Shown here: positions 37,283 through 46,441 of the stretch, one piece after another
Position numbering within the stretch: the stretch's first letter is position 1
How the letters are laid out: each line of letters starts with the position of its first letter
Source: an uncultured Bacteroidales bacterium
GTDB lineage: Bacteria; Bacteroidota; Bacteroidia; Bacteroidales; UBA11471
Assembly: GCA_947625885.1 (NCBI GenBank)
Contig: CANQQA010000002.1
Span: 1 to 64,000 of the forward strand
Reading direction: 5' to 3'
DNA: 64,000 nucleotides
Made by a program: the position numbers and the translations under genes
The notes under the pieces: model-generated
Told to the model about the DNA's origin: nothing
Databases searched by the model: none
What the model saw: only the letters and a program-made list of their open reading frames with translations

Positions 37283-39514
37283 ATGAAAAAATATTTGCTT
37301 GCACTCTTTCTTTATTGCACTTCGACAGCGGCATTTGCTTACGGTTTCGAGGTGGGGAATCTCCGTTATACGGTGATTTCGCGCGCGCCGCTTGCCGTAG
37401 AGCTGACGACGGTTGCGGGCGATGTTTCGCAGGACGAACTCGTGTTGCCGGAGCAGGTGCAGCACGAGGGTAAGATCTATAAAGTGCAGGCTGTCGCTTC
37501 ACGCGCCTTTGCTCAGAATCTGTCGCTCGTGTCGCTCACCGTTCCGGCGACGGTAACGGAAATCGGCGATTCGGCGTTTTACGGTTGTACGGGATTGAAA
37601 TATTTGGTTATCAGCGACGGCGACGCACCCTTGTCGTTGGGCTGCAACCGATATACGGGTGTGTCGGAGGGCGAGGCGCTGTTTCACGACTGTCCGCTCG
37701 AAACACTCTATCTCGGACGGGAGTTGCAGTATAAGGAGGGATTTTTTTACGGCTATTCGCCCTTTTACAAGAAAGCCCGTCTTTCGCTGGTGATAGTCGG
37801 CGACAAGGTGAAAAAAGTCGAGAGCCGTGCTTTTTACGGCTGTGAGGATTTGACGACGGTAACTATCGGCGGCGGGGTGGAAACGATTGAAAATTATGCT
37901 TTTTCCGGTTGTTCTGCGCTAAAAGAGCTTATTATAAAGGAGGGGAAAAAGCCTCTGCTTGTCGGTCGGAACAAGTTAATGCAAAATATTTTTTACGACT
38001 CTCCGCTCGAAACGCTCTATCTCGGACGCGACTTGGCGTATGAAGAGAATATCGCGCACGCTTATAATCCGTTTTATAAAAAAGAAACGTTGCGCAATGT
38101 AACGATAGGCGATGCTGCGACCGAATTTCCCCCGCGCGCTTTTTACGGCTGTCGTTCGCTGGTTTCGTTGAAAGTGGGCGGCAATGTGCGGAAAATCGGA
38201 AATGGAGCTTTTGCCGCTTGTGCGGCATTGCGGGAATTGTATCTCGCCGACGGCGACAGCGTGCTGTATCTCGGTGCGAATATCCGTGCGGCGAAAACCA
38301 TGGGTGAGGGGCTTTTTGCCGATTGTCCGCTCGAAACGCTCTACGTAGGACGTTCGCTCGATTATTCGACGAGCTATTTCGACGGCTATTCTCCTTTTTA
38401 CGGACAGCCGAAACTGCATGACGTGATAATCGGCGAGCGGGTTTCGTTTGTAGGCGACCGGCTGTTTGGCAAGTGCGAAAATCTCGTGTCGGTAACCGTG
38501 GGCGGCAGTGTGGAGATTATCGGAAATTATGTTTTCAAGGAGTGCACTCGGCTGACTCGTGTCGTTCTGCGCGACGGCGTAAAGCCTCTCTACATGGGAT
38601 ATAACCGCGTGCAGAAAAGCGGAATAGGCGAGTCGCTTTTTTCCGATTGCCGCTTGAAAACGCTCTATCTCGGTCGCGATCTGGATTTCAATGCAAGCCG
38701 CTTTTACGGTTATTCCCCATTTTATAAACAGGCGTCGCTGTCGTCGCTGACCATAGGCGGCAGGGTGTCGCGTCTGGCGCAAAATCTCTTTTCCCACTGT
38801 TCGGGGCTTACTTCGATAACGATTCCGGCGAGTGTCGTTTTTATCGGTAGTGCGGCATTTTCGGAGTGTACGTCTGTGGTGAAATTGACGTTTGAAGACG
38901 GCACGCAACCTTTGTCCGTCGAGTCGTCTTATTACCGGACGACAGACGAAACGCTCTTCCAAAACGTGCCGGTACGGGCGCTTTATCTCGGGCGCGACCT
39001 GCAATATCCTGCCGGTGCCGACGCTCCTTTTGCGGGAAACGTTTTCCTGCAAAAGGTTGAGACGGGTGCGACGGTAACGGCATTGCCCGATGAACTTTTC
39101 AAAAATTGTACGTCGCTCGAATCACTGACAATAGGCGGCGGGGTGACGTGGATGGGCGACCGCTGCGTGCAGGGCTGCGCGCGGCTGCGCACGTTAGTGT
39201 TCCGCGACGGCGATACGCCGCTGACGCTGGGTTGCAACGACTGCATTCCGTCGGGCGGTCATTCGCTCTTTTCCGACGCTCCGATACAGTCGCTTTATCT
39301 CGGCAGGGAGTTGCTCTATCCCGATTCCTTCCGATGCGGCTATTCGCCGTTTTACCGAAAAGAGACCCTTGCCGAAGTTACCATAGGCAAGACGGTTACT
39401 GCTGTCGGCAGCCGACTTTTTTACGGCTGTACACATCTGGCTTCACTTACGGTCGAGGGGCGGCTCGATACGGTCGGGACGTATGCTTTTTACGGGTGCC
39501 CTGCCCAACCGTAA
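37283..39514 (+). CDS. Secreted BspA-like leucine-rich repeat (LRR_5) protein
   Basis: Signal peptide MKKYLLALFLYCTSTAAFA; repeated VTIGGGVETIENYAFSGCSALKELII-type LRR_5 units. Confidence 0.9.
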   Translation: MKKYLLALFLYCTSTAAFAYGFEVGNLRYTVISRAPLAVELTTVAGDVSQDELVLPEQVQHEGKIYKVQAVASRAFAQNLSLVSLTVPATVTEIGDSAFYGCTGLKYLVISDGDAPLSLGCNRYTGVSEGEALFHDCPLETLYLGRELQYKEGFFYGYSPFYKKARLSLVIVGDKVKKVESRAFYGCEDLTTVTIGGGVETIENYAFSGCSALKELIIKEGKKPLLVGRNKLMQNIFYDSPLETLYLGRDLAYEENIAHAYNPFYKKETLRNVTIGDAATEFPPRAFYGCRSLVSLKVGGNVRKIGNGAFAACAALRELYLADGDSVLYLGANIRAAKTMGEGLFADCPLETLYVGRSLDYSTSYFDGYSPFYGQPKLHDVIIGERVSFVGDRLFGKCENLVSVTVGGSVEIIGNYVFKECTRLTRVVLRDGVKPLYMGYNRVQKSGIGESLFSDCRLKTLYLGRDLDFNASRFYGYSPFYKQASLSSLTIGGRVSRLAQNLFSHCSGLTSITIPASVVFIGSAAFSECTSVVKLTFEDGTQPLSVESSYYRTTDETLFQNVPVRALYLGRDLQYPAGADAPFAGNVFLQKVETGATVTALPDELFKNCTSLESLTIGGGVTWMGDRCVQGCARLRTLVFRDGDTPLTLGCNDCIPSGGHSLFSDAPIQSLYLGRELLYPDSFRCGYSPFYRKETLAEVTIGKTVTAVGSRLFYGCTHLASLTVEGRLDTVGTYAFYGCPAQP

Positions 39515-39583
39515 TTCTTCTTCTTTCGAGAACTTTTTTTCGCCTGTCGTTGTTTGGGTAATAAAATTTCTAAATCGAAAAAG

Positions 39584-40642
39584 ATGAAACGTATTTTTGT
39601 TTTTACCCTCTGCCTCTTGGGGTGGGCTGTCGTATCGGCTCAGAATTACAATAAGAAAGAGGTGAAAAGTTTGCAGACCTTTTTGCAACAGACTTCTGCC
39701 GGCAAAGGGGCGAACTGGGAACAGCTCAAAAAAACGAACCTCAACGACCCCGCGACGTGGGAGGGGGTAACGTGGGAAAACGGTCATGTAAAGACCATCG
39801 ACTGGCGCGGTCGTAATCTGGCGGGCGAACTCGTGCTCGATAATTTCGCGGCGCTGCAACACCTCGATGTTTCCCGCAACCGCCTTACGTCGCTTTCGGC
39901 GAAAAATTGCACCGCTCTTGTTTCTGTACAGACGGGGCGGAACGAACTTGCCTCGCTCGACCTCGACGGCTGCACGGCTTTGCGTTCGCTCGACTGTTCC
40001 CGAAACCGCCTTACCGCTATCGACCTGAGTGCCATACGCGGACTTGTCGCCCTCGATTGTTCCGGCAACCTCTTTGTCGAATTAGCGGTTTCGCGAGCCG
40101 ATTCCCTGCGCTCGCTCAACATACAGAACTGCAATTTGGAAGCGTTGCAAATCGACAGCTGCGCCAATCTGCGCAACCTCTATTGCGGCTACAACCGCAT
40201 TTCGTCGCTGATGCTCATCGACCTGCCGGCGCTCGAAACGCTCAACATAGACAACAACCGTGTCAATCAGTTTTATGCGAGCGGACAGGATAACCTCTAC
40301 CAGTTTTCGTGCAGCGGCAACAATATGACTTCTTTGGCGATGACCGATTGCCCCGCGCTGTCCGATGTCGATTGCTCGAACAACAACCTTTCCAAAGTCG
40401 ATTTCTCCGGCTCGGAAAATCTTTCGACCGTAAATTGTTCCAACAACAGTTTGACGCGCATCGATTTGAGCAACCGCCAGATGTTGTATCGCGTCGATGC
40501 GAGCCAGAATCAGTTGAATTATATCGACGTATCGTTTTGTCCCAATCTCTCTTATCTGAATTTTCGGTACAACCCGTTAGTCAATCTCTATGCGATGGGC
40601 GATTACAGCCTCAACATGATTGCCGGCGTGTGGACATATTGA
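39584..40642 (+). CDS. Secreted leucine-rich repeat protein (LDCSxNxLTxIDLS-type)
   Basis: Signal peptide MKRIFVFTLCLLGWAVVSAQ; tandem LRSLDCSRNRLTAIDLSAIRGLVALDCSGN repeats. Confidence 0.88.
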   Translation: MKRIFVFTLCLLGWAVVSAQNYNKKEVKSLQTFLQQTSAGKGANWEQLKKTNLNDPATWEGVTWENGHVKTIDWRGRNLAGELVLDNFAALQHLDVSRNRLTSLSAKNCTALVSVQTGRNELASLDLDGCTALRSLDCSRNRLTAIDLSAIRGLVALDCSGNLFVELAVSRADSLRSLNIQNCNLEALQIDSCANLRNLYCGYNRISSLMLIDLPALETLNIDNNRVNQFYASGQDNLYQFSCSGNNMTSLAMTDCPALSDVDCSNNNLSKVDFSGSENLSTVNCSNNSLTRIDLSNRQMLYRVDASQNQLNYIDVSFCPNLSYLNFRYNPLVNLYAMGDYSLNMIAGVWTY

Positions 40643-40686
40643 ATTGGGTAGCGGAGGAAACAGGGGGAAGGAGTTAGTTTGTTCCG

Positions 40687-40735
40687 CTATTCAAAAAGAG
40701 CGGTCGCCGATGCTTCGGCGACCGCTCACTTTTTA
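40687..40735. terminator. Terminator between convergent LRR gene and pgk
   Basis: gagcggtcgccgatgcttcggcgaccgctc stem followed by T-run; A-run on the other side. Confidence 0.85.
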
Positions 40736-40753
40736 TCGGATTGAGGGGGGTAA

Positions 40754-42013
40754 TTATCCGCGAATGGCTTTGATGCCGGGCAGTTCGCGACCCTCGATAC
40801 ATTCGAGCAGGGCGCCGCCTCCGGTCGATACATAGCTTACTTTGTCGGCGAAGCCGAATTTGTTGATGCAGGCTACCGAGTCGCCGCCGCCGATGAGCGA
40901 GAAGGCTCCGGCTGCCGTAGCTTCCACGATGGCTTGGGCAATGGCGCGGCTGCCGGCTTCGAAGTTCGGGAACTCGAATACGCCCGCAGGACCGTTCCAC
41001 AAAATCGTTTTCGACGATTTGATGACGTTTGCCAATACTTTTGCCGAATCGGGACCGAGGTCAAGACCCATCCAGCCGTCGGGTATTTCGTTGTTTTTGC
41101 AGGTGCTGGTTTTGGCATCGTTCGAGAAGCTGTCGGCAATCACGCAGTCGGTGGGCAGTACGAGGTTTACGCCCAGCTCTTTGGCTTTGTTCATGATGTT
41201 GATAGCCGTTTCGAGCATATCGTCTTCGCAGAGCGAAGTACCCACTTTTCCGCCCATGGCTTTGGCAAAGGTGTATGCCATACCGCCGCAGATGATGAGG
41301 TTATCGACTTTGCTCAACAGGTTTTCGATAATGGTGATTTTCGACGATACTTTCGAGCCGCCGATGATAGCCGTAACGGGGCGCACGGGATTTTTCATCA
41401 CTTTCTCGACAGCTTCCACCTCTTTCTGCATCAGGTAGCCGAACATTTTGTTTTCGGGAGCGAAGCAGTCGGCGATGAGCGCCGTCGAAGCGTGTGCGCG
41501 GTGAGCCGTTCCGAATGCGTCGTTTACATAAGCGTCTGCCAGTTCGGCAAGATGTTTGGTAAACTCTTTCTGGCTGGCTTTCACGGCTTTCTTGGCAGCG
41601 GCTTTTTCTTCGTCGCCGGCATCTTCGGCAAGACCTCTCGGTTTGCCTTCCTCTTCGGCGTAGAAGCGGAGGTTTTCGAGTACGAGCACTTCGCCCGCTT
41701 TCAATTCGGCAGCTGCTTTTTTCACGGCATCGCCTTGACAGTCATCGACGAATTTTACCGGTTGTCCCAGCAGTTCCGACAGATGTTTTACGATGTGTTT
41801 CAAAGAAAACTTATCTTCCCGACCTTTCGGGCGTCCGAGATGCGAGCCGATGATGATGCTGCCGCCGTCTGCCAATATTTTTTTCAGCGTGGGCAGCGCT
41901 GCACGCATACGCGTGTCATCGGTGATATTCATGTTTTCGTCCAAAGGTACGTTGAAATCGACGCGGACGAATGCCTTTTTACCGGCGAAATTGAATTTGT
42001 CGAGTGTTTGCAT
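40754..42013 (-). CDS. pgk: Phosphoglycerate kinase
   Basis: [54 protein letters not shown]. Confidence 0.98.
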   Translation of the reverse strand: MQTLDKFNFAGKKAFVRVDFNVPLDENMNITDDTRMRAALPTLKKILADGGSIIIGSHLGRPKGREDKFSLKHIVKHLSELLGQPVKFVDDCQGDAVKKAAAELKAGEVLVLENLRFYAEEEGKPRGLAEDAGDEEKAAAKKAVKASQKEFTKHLAELADAYVNDAFGTAHRAHASTALIADCFAPENKMFGYLMQKEVEAVEKVMKNPVRPVTAIIGGSKVSSKITIIENLLSKVDNLIICGGMAYTFAKAMGGKVGTSLCEDDMLETAINIMNKAKELGVNLVLPTDCVIADSFSNDAKTSTCKNNEIPDGWMGLDLGPDSAKVLANVIKSSKTILWNGPAGVFEFPNFEAGSRAIAQAIVEATAAGAFSLIGGGDSVACINKFGFADKVSYVSTGGGALLECIEGRELPGIKAIRG

Positions 42014-42091
42014 TTTCGTTGTTTTTATAAGATTCTTTTGAAATTTGCTGCAAAAGTAGAAAATAATTTTCTTTTGTGTGTGAAAAAGAAA

Positions 42092-42922
42092 TTAAATCAA
42101 TCCTTTTTTATGCAATAAAGTTTCCATTTCCCGACGGATTTTTTCCGATTCGCGGCGGGCGGCTTCGGCGAAAGCCTCTGTCTTGTCGGCGTAGATGATG
42201 CCGCGCGACGAGTTTACCAGCAGTCCGCATTGGTCGTTCATGCCGTATTCCGCCACTTCTTGCAGGCTGCCGCCCTGTGCGCCCACACCCGGCACGAGCA
42301 GGAAGTGGTGCGGTGCCACGCGGCGCACGTCGGTGAAGAGTTTGCCTTGTGTCGCGCCCACGACGAACATCAGCCGGTCGTCGGTCGCCCACGTTTGCGC
42401 CACCCGTATCACTTTCTCGAAAAGTCGTTCGCCGGAGGCATCGGCGGTGAATTGGAAATCCTGTGCGCCTTTGTTCGAGTTCAGCCCGAGCACGATGCCC
42501 CAGTGTCCTTCATATACGAGAAACGGTTTTACGCTGTCCTCGCCCATATAGGGCGCCACCGTTACGGCGTCGATGTCGAGATGCTCGAAAAAGCTGCGGG
42601 CATACATTTCCGACGTGTTGCCTATGTCGCCGCGCTTGGCGTCGGCAATGATGAACAGGTCGGGGTAATTGGCTTTGATATAGCGTATTGTCTTTTCAAA
42701 GGATTCCCAACCTTTCAGCCCGAGACTTTCGTAAAAAGCCAGATTCGGCTTGTATGCCACGCACAAGTCGGCGGTGGCGTCGATGATGGCTTTGTTGAAA
42801 GCGAAAACGGGGTCTTCGTCTGCCAGCAGATGCGGCGGTATTTTTTTGATGTCGGAGTCGAGCCCCACGCAGAGGAACGATTTTTTCCGGCAGATATTTT
42901 CAAAAAGCTGTTGTTTGTTCAT
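42092..42922 (-). CDS. pyrF: Orotidine 5'-phosphate decarboxylase
   Basis: [31 protein letters not shown]; type 2 OMPdecase layout. Confidence 0.96.
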   Translation of the reverse strand: MNKQQLFENICRKKSFLCVGLDSDIKKIPPHLLADEDPVFAFNKAIIDATADLCVAYKPNLAFYESLGLKGWESFEKTIRYIKANYPDLFIIADAKRGDIGNTSEMYARSFFEHLDIDAVTVAPYMGEDSVKPFLVYEGHWGIVLGLNSNKGAQDFQFTADASGERLFEKVIRVAQTWATDDRLMFVVGATQGKLFTDVRRVAPHHFLLVPGVGAQGGSLQEVAEYGMNDQCGLLVNSSRGIIYADKTEAFAEAARRESEKIRREMETLLHKKGLI

Positions 42923-42948
42923 AGGGCTTGGATATGATTAAGGTCGTA

Positions 42949-44058
42949 TTATAATTCGCTTGCTTTCAGCCGTTCGGCATTTTCGGCGACAGTCAGACGG
43001 TCGATGCACTCTTGTATGTCGCCGTCCATGAATGCCGCAAGGTTGTAAATCGTGTAGTTGATGCGGTGGTCGGTGATGCGCCCCTGCGGGTAGTTGTAGG
43101 TGCGTATCTTGGCGGAGCGGTCGCCCGTCGAAACCATCGTCTTGCGTTTGCCGGCGATGTCGTCGAGGTATTTTTGGTGTTCTTTGTCGTAGATGAATGT
43201 GCGCAGGCGGGAGAGGGCGCGCTCTTTGTTTTTGGGCTGGTCGCGGGTTTCGGTACATTCGATGAGTATCTCCTCCGTTTCCCCCGTGTTGGGATTTTTC
43301 CAGTTGTAGCGCAGCCGCACGCCCGATTCCACTTTGTTCACGTTCTGTCCGCCGGCGCCGCCGCTGCGGAAAGTGTCCCATTTTATTTCGCCTTCGTTGA
43401 TGACCACGTCGAACTCTTCGGCTTCGGGCAGTACCGCCACCGATGCCGCCGACGTGTGCACGCGACCCTGCGTTTCCGTCGCGGGCACCCGCTGTACGCG
43501 GTGCACGCCCGATTCGTATTTCAACGTCCCGTACACTTTGTTGCCCGATACCGAGCAGATGACCTCTTTGAATCCGCCTGCGGCGCCTTCGCTGGCGCTT
43601 GAAATTTCGAGCTTCCACCCTTTCATTTCGCAGTATTTGGCATACATGCGGAACAGGTCGCCGGCAAACAGCGCCGCCTCGTCGCCGCCCGTGCCGCCGC
43701 GTATTTCGAGTATGGCGTTGCGGTCGTCCTGCGGGTCGGCAGGTATGAGCAGCAGTTTTATTTCTTCTTCGACGGCGGGTATGCGAGCCTGACAAGCGTC
43801 CAGCTCCTCCCGCGCCATTTCCCGCATCTCGGCATCGCTTTCCGTTTCGAGTATCTCTTTGGCGCCGTCGATGTCGGCAAGCAGCTGCACGTACCGTTTG
43901 CGGGCGTTGTCTATTTTTTCGAGGTCGCTGTACTCTTTGGTGAGTTTGGCAAACCGTTTGCGGTCGCCGATGACCGACGGGTCGGTAATCAGCGTACTCA
44001 CTTCACGGAAGCGCAGCGACAGCCCTTCCAATTTCTCTACCAGTTTGTTGTCGCTCAT
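42949..44058 (-). CDS. prfA: Peptide chain release factor 1
   Basis: GGQ motif RSGGAGGQNVNKVESGVRL and RTYNYPQGRITDHRIN; CAAAGGTA -7 box just upstream of 44058 argues against the longer ORF start. Confidence 0.97.
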   Translation of the reverse strand: MSDNKLVEKLEGLSLRFREVSTLITDPSVIGDRKRFAKLTKEYSDLEKIDNARKRYVQLLADIDGAKEILETESDAEMREMAREELDACQARIPAVEEEIKLLLIPADPQDDRNAILEIRGGTGGDEAALFAGDLFRMYAKYCEMKGWKLEISSASEGAAGGFKEVICSVSGNKVYGTLKYESGVHRVQRVPATETQGRVHTSAASVAVLPEAEEFDVVINEGEIKWDTFRSGGAGGQNVNKVESGVRLRYNWKNPNTGETEEILIECTETRDQPKNKERALSRLRTFIYDKEHQKYLDDIAGKRKTMVSTGDRSAKIRTYNYPQGRITDHRINYTIYNLAAFMDGDIQECIDRLTVAENAERLKASEL

Positions 44059-44144
44059 AAAGTCGGATTTTCTGCCTGCAAAGGTACAAAAACATCGTTT
44101 ATCCGGCAAGAGTCCGTTTCAAAATGCGAAAACCTTTGATGCGG

Positions 44145-44870
44145 TTAGGGAGCGACCAGCTCGAATCGGGCGGACATGGTAGCGCTCAATTCGATAAGCC
44201 GGAATGCCTCCAACGCGCTTTCTTCGGCAATTCCGTCGGCGAGAGCGGAGGCGTACAGCATTTTGTTGGCGGTAACGACATAGCTCCTGCCCGTGTCGCT
44301 GCCCGGTTCCACAACCCATATCACATCGCCCAATTTCATGCCTACGGCTTCGGCAAAGAGAGCGGCTTTCGCTTTTGCCGCTTTCAGCGCTTCGACTTTG
44401 CACTCCTCGCGGTAGCGCGGCAGATCTTTGTTTTTCAGTTCGCCGATGCGCATCGAGTTGATGCCTTTCGTATCGAGGTTTTTGATAATGACGTTTATCG
44501 GCTCGAAACTTTGCAGCGTGATGTCCAACCGTTTGGAGATAAGAAAATCTTTTCCGCGTTCACGCCAGTAGTCGCCCACTTCTTGGGTGCGCACCGATTC
44601 GGCAGGCACGCCGGCTTTCTGCAAGGCTGCGCGCACGCCTGCTTCTATCTGCGAAAGAGGTATTTTTGTTTTGTAATTTTCGGGTTTGGATTTCCCGTCG
44701 AATTCTTCCTTGAAATACTCCTTTATCTCGATGAGGAAATGTATTTCGTCGGGTATGACCTCCATTTCGGCAGAGCCTGTTACGTCGATGTATCGGGTGA
44801 TTTCGTTTTGTGCCTGCATGGGCATGAAGCTCCATGCGATGCCAGATAAGAGCAAAAGAATTTTTTTCAT
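44145..44870 (-). CDS. SIMPL-domain (DUF541) secreted protein
   Basis: Signal peptide MKKILLLLSGIAWSFMPMQAQ; YIDVTGSAEMEVIPDEIHFLIEIKEY. Confidence 0.85.
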   Translation of the reverse strand: MKKILLLLSGIAWSFMPMQAQNEITRYIDVTGSAEMEVIPDEIHFLIEIKEYFKEEFDGKSKPENYKTKIPLSQIEAGVRAALQKAGVPAESVRTQEVGDYWRERGKDFLISKRLDITLQSFEPINVIIKNLDTKGINSMRIGELKNKDLPRYREECKVEALKAAKAKAALFAEAVGMKLGDVIWVVEPGSDTGRSYVVTANKMLYASALADGIAEESALEAFRLIELSATMSARFELVAP

Positions 44871-44877
44871 GTTCGTT

Positions 44878-46008
44878 TTATTTGGAATGTCGTTTTTCGT
44901 TGTAAGGGTTGAACGCATTTTTCCACATACGGTATTGTTCGAGCAGGGCGTTTCCGGCGTCGGTGTACCAGCTGTACCCCGTGCGGCGGCCGTGTCCGAT
45001 TTCCGAAACGTCGTATTTCCGTATGCCGTCGCGGTCGGAGAACATCGGGCGGTTCGTTCCCAATTCGTAGAAGCGCGCCCACAGCGGACGGGAGTGCTGC
45101 GCTTTCACCATGCGGTAGTCGCGCCGTCCTTCGCTGTCGGTATAATACTCGAAGCGCAAGCCCTCTATCTTTGAATCTTTAAACCATGCTATGGCGTTAT
45201 CCACTGCGGCGATGACTTCGGGCGACGGATTGGGCACCGACATCAGCAGCCGCACGATGCCCACCGATTCGCTTCCGCTCAGCGACGGCAGTTCGTAGGA
45301 GCGGGCTTTCACCGGTTCCAGCGTTTCGTAGTGGTGTTGGGCGCACCACACGGTGGGGCGGCCGTTCTGCACCACTTGGGTGTGCAAAATACATTCGATG
45401 CCTTTGTCGAATGCCTTGCGGGCTTCGTCGCGCAGCGATTGGGGCACGTACCAGTAAAGCGGGTCGCACTGGTAAATGTTCTGCAAAAGCCGCATGACAT
45501 TCACCATGGCGTCGTCGTTGTATGTAATGTGGTGAGAATAACCCTCTTTTGCCTGCGGGTAGAATTGCGGCCAGCCTCCGTTTTCGTATTGGGCGTCGAG
45601 CAGGTAGCGAATGCCTTTCAGGGCGGCGTTTTTGTATTTCTTGTCGCGGGTTACGTTATAGACTTTCGAGAGATAGATGATTTCGGTCGTCGTGCTGCCG
45701 TTGTCGATGGTGCTGCTGTTTACCTTGTTTTTCTTTTCGGCAAGAATTTGTTTCTTTTTATCTGCCGTGATTTCTGCGGCGTAATAGACATTTTTCTCCC
45801 ACGCTCCCGTGTTGAGTTGGTAAAGTGCGAGATTGTCGGCGATGCGCACGGCTTCGTCGCGACATTCGGTAAAGAATGCATCGGGAATGCGCGAGGCGGT
45901 ACGCACCCAGCTCATGTGGTTTTGACGATAGTCGCTGCGGAGGGGCTGCGCCGTCGAAGTGCCGATTGTTAAAATGCCTACTAAGGCGATGAACATTGAT
46001 TTTTTCAT
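44878..46008 (-). CDS. pelA: Pectate lyase (PelA/PL10-like)
   Basis: Signal peptide; IADNLALYQLNTGAWEKNV, GGWPQFYPQ, YNDDAMVNVM. Confidence 0.88.
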   Translation of the reverse strand: MKKSMFIALVGILTIGTSTAQPLRSDYRQNHMSWVRTASRIPDAFFTECRDEAVRIADNLALYQLNTGAWEKNVYYAAEITADKKKQILAEKKNKVNSSTIDNGSTTTEIIYLSKVYNVTRDKKYKNAALKGIRYLLDAQYENGGWPQFYPQAKEGYSHHITYNDDAMVNVMRLLQNIYQCDPLYWYVPQSLRDEARKAFDKGIECILHTQVVQNGRPTVWCAQHHYETLEPVKARSYELPSLSGSESVGIVRLLMSVPNPSPEVIAAVDNAIAWFKDSKIEGLRFEYYTDSEGRRDYRMVKAQHSRPLWARFYELGTNRPMFSDRDGIRKYDVSEIGHGRRTGYSWYTDAGNALLEQYRMWKNAFNPYNEKRHSK

Positions 46009-46148
46009 GGTAATCCGTTTTTTTGAAAATAAAGATAAATTTCCTTTTAGACGGAATCTCTCTCCCGAAGTTACATACGACAACGTTAAAAAAAGAAAAT
46101 CATTTTCTTTTTTGTCGTACCGTAAGGGTGGGGCGGAGCTGCAACACG

Positions 46149-46178
46149 GTCTGCCGCATTCACCGGAATGCGGCAGAC
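46149..46178. other. Perfect 13-bp hairpin in the copper chaperone/pelA intergenic region
   Basis: gtctgccgcattc-accg-gaatgcggcagac; no U-tract on either side. Confidence 0.6.
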
Positions 46179-46203
46179 AGAATGGTGATTCGGTATGAAA
46201 CGC

Positions 46204-46416
46204 TTATGCCGGCAGCTTTTCGGCTTTGAAACCGGCGGCGGTTACCAGCCCGACAATTTCGTCGTCGCTGAGGTCGCAGTCGATAGTCAGCGTGCGTTCG
46301 GGCACGGAGAGGTCGATGTTCCACTTGTCGCGGCTCACGGCGGTGGAGAGGCTTGCTTCTATCTTGGCGACGCAGCCGCCGCATTTGGCGTTGGTTTTGA
46401 ATTTGCGTGTGTTCAT
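46204..46416 (-). CDS. Heavy-metal-associated (HMA) domain protein, CopZ-like
   Basis: KFKTNAKCGGCVAKIEASLS (CGGC metal-binding motif) next to the copper ATPase. Confidence 0.88.
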   Translation of the reverse strand: MNTRKFKTNAKCGGCVAKIEASLSTAVSRDKWNIDLSVPERTLTIDCDLSDDEIVGLVTAAGFKAEKLPA

Positions 46417-46441
46417 AATCGTATGTTTTTTTGGAATTGTA

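Noticed and set aside
37283-39514. LRR gene as a truncated pseudogene because it ends inside a repeat
   Set aside because: The frame is intact from signal peptide to stop, with no frameshift or residual LRR coding after the stop; the next gene has its own signal peptide.
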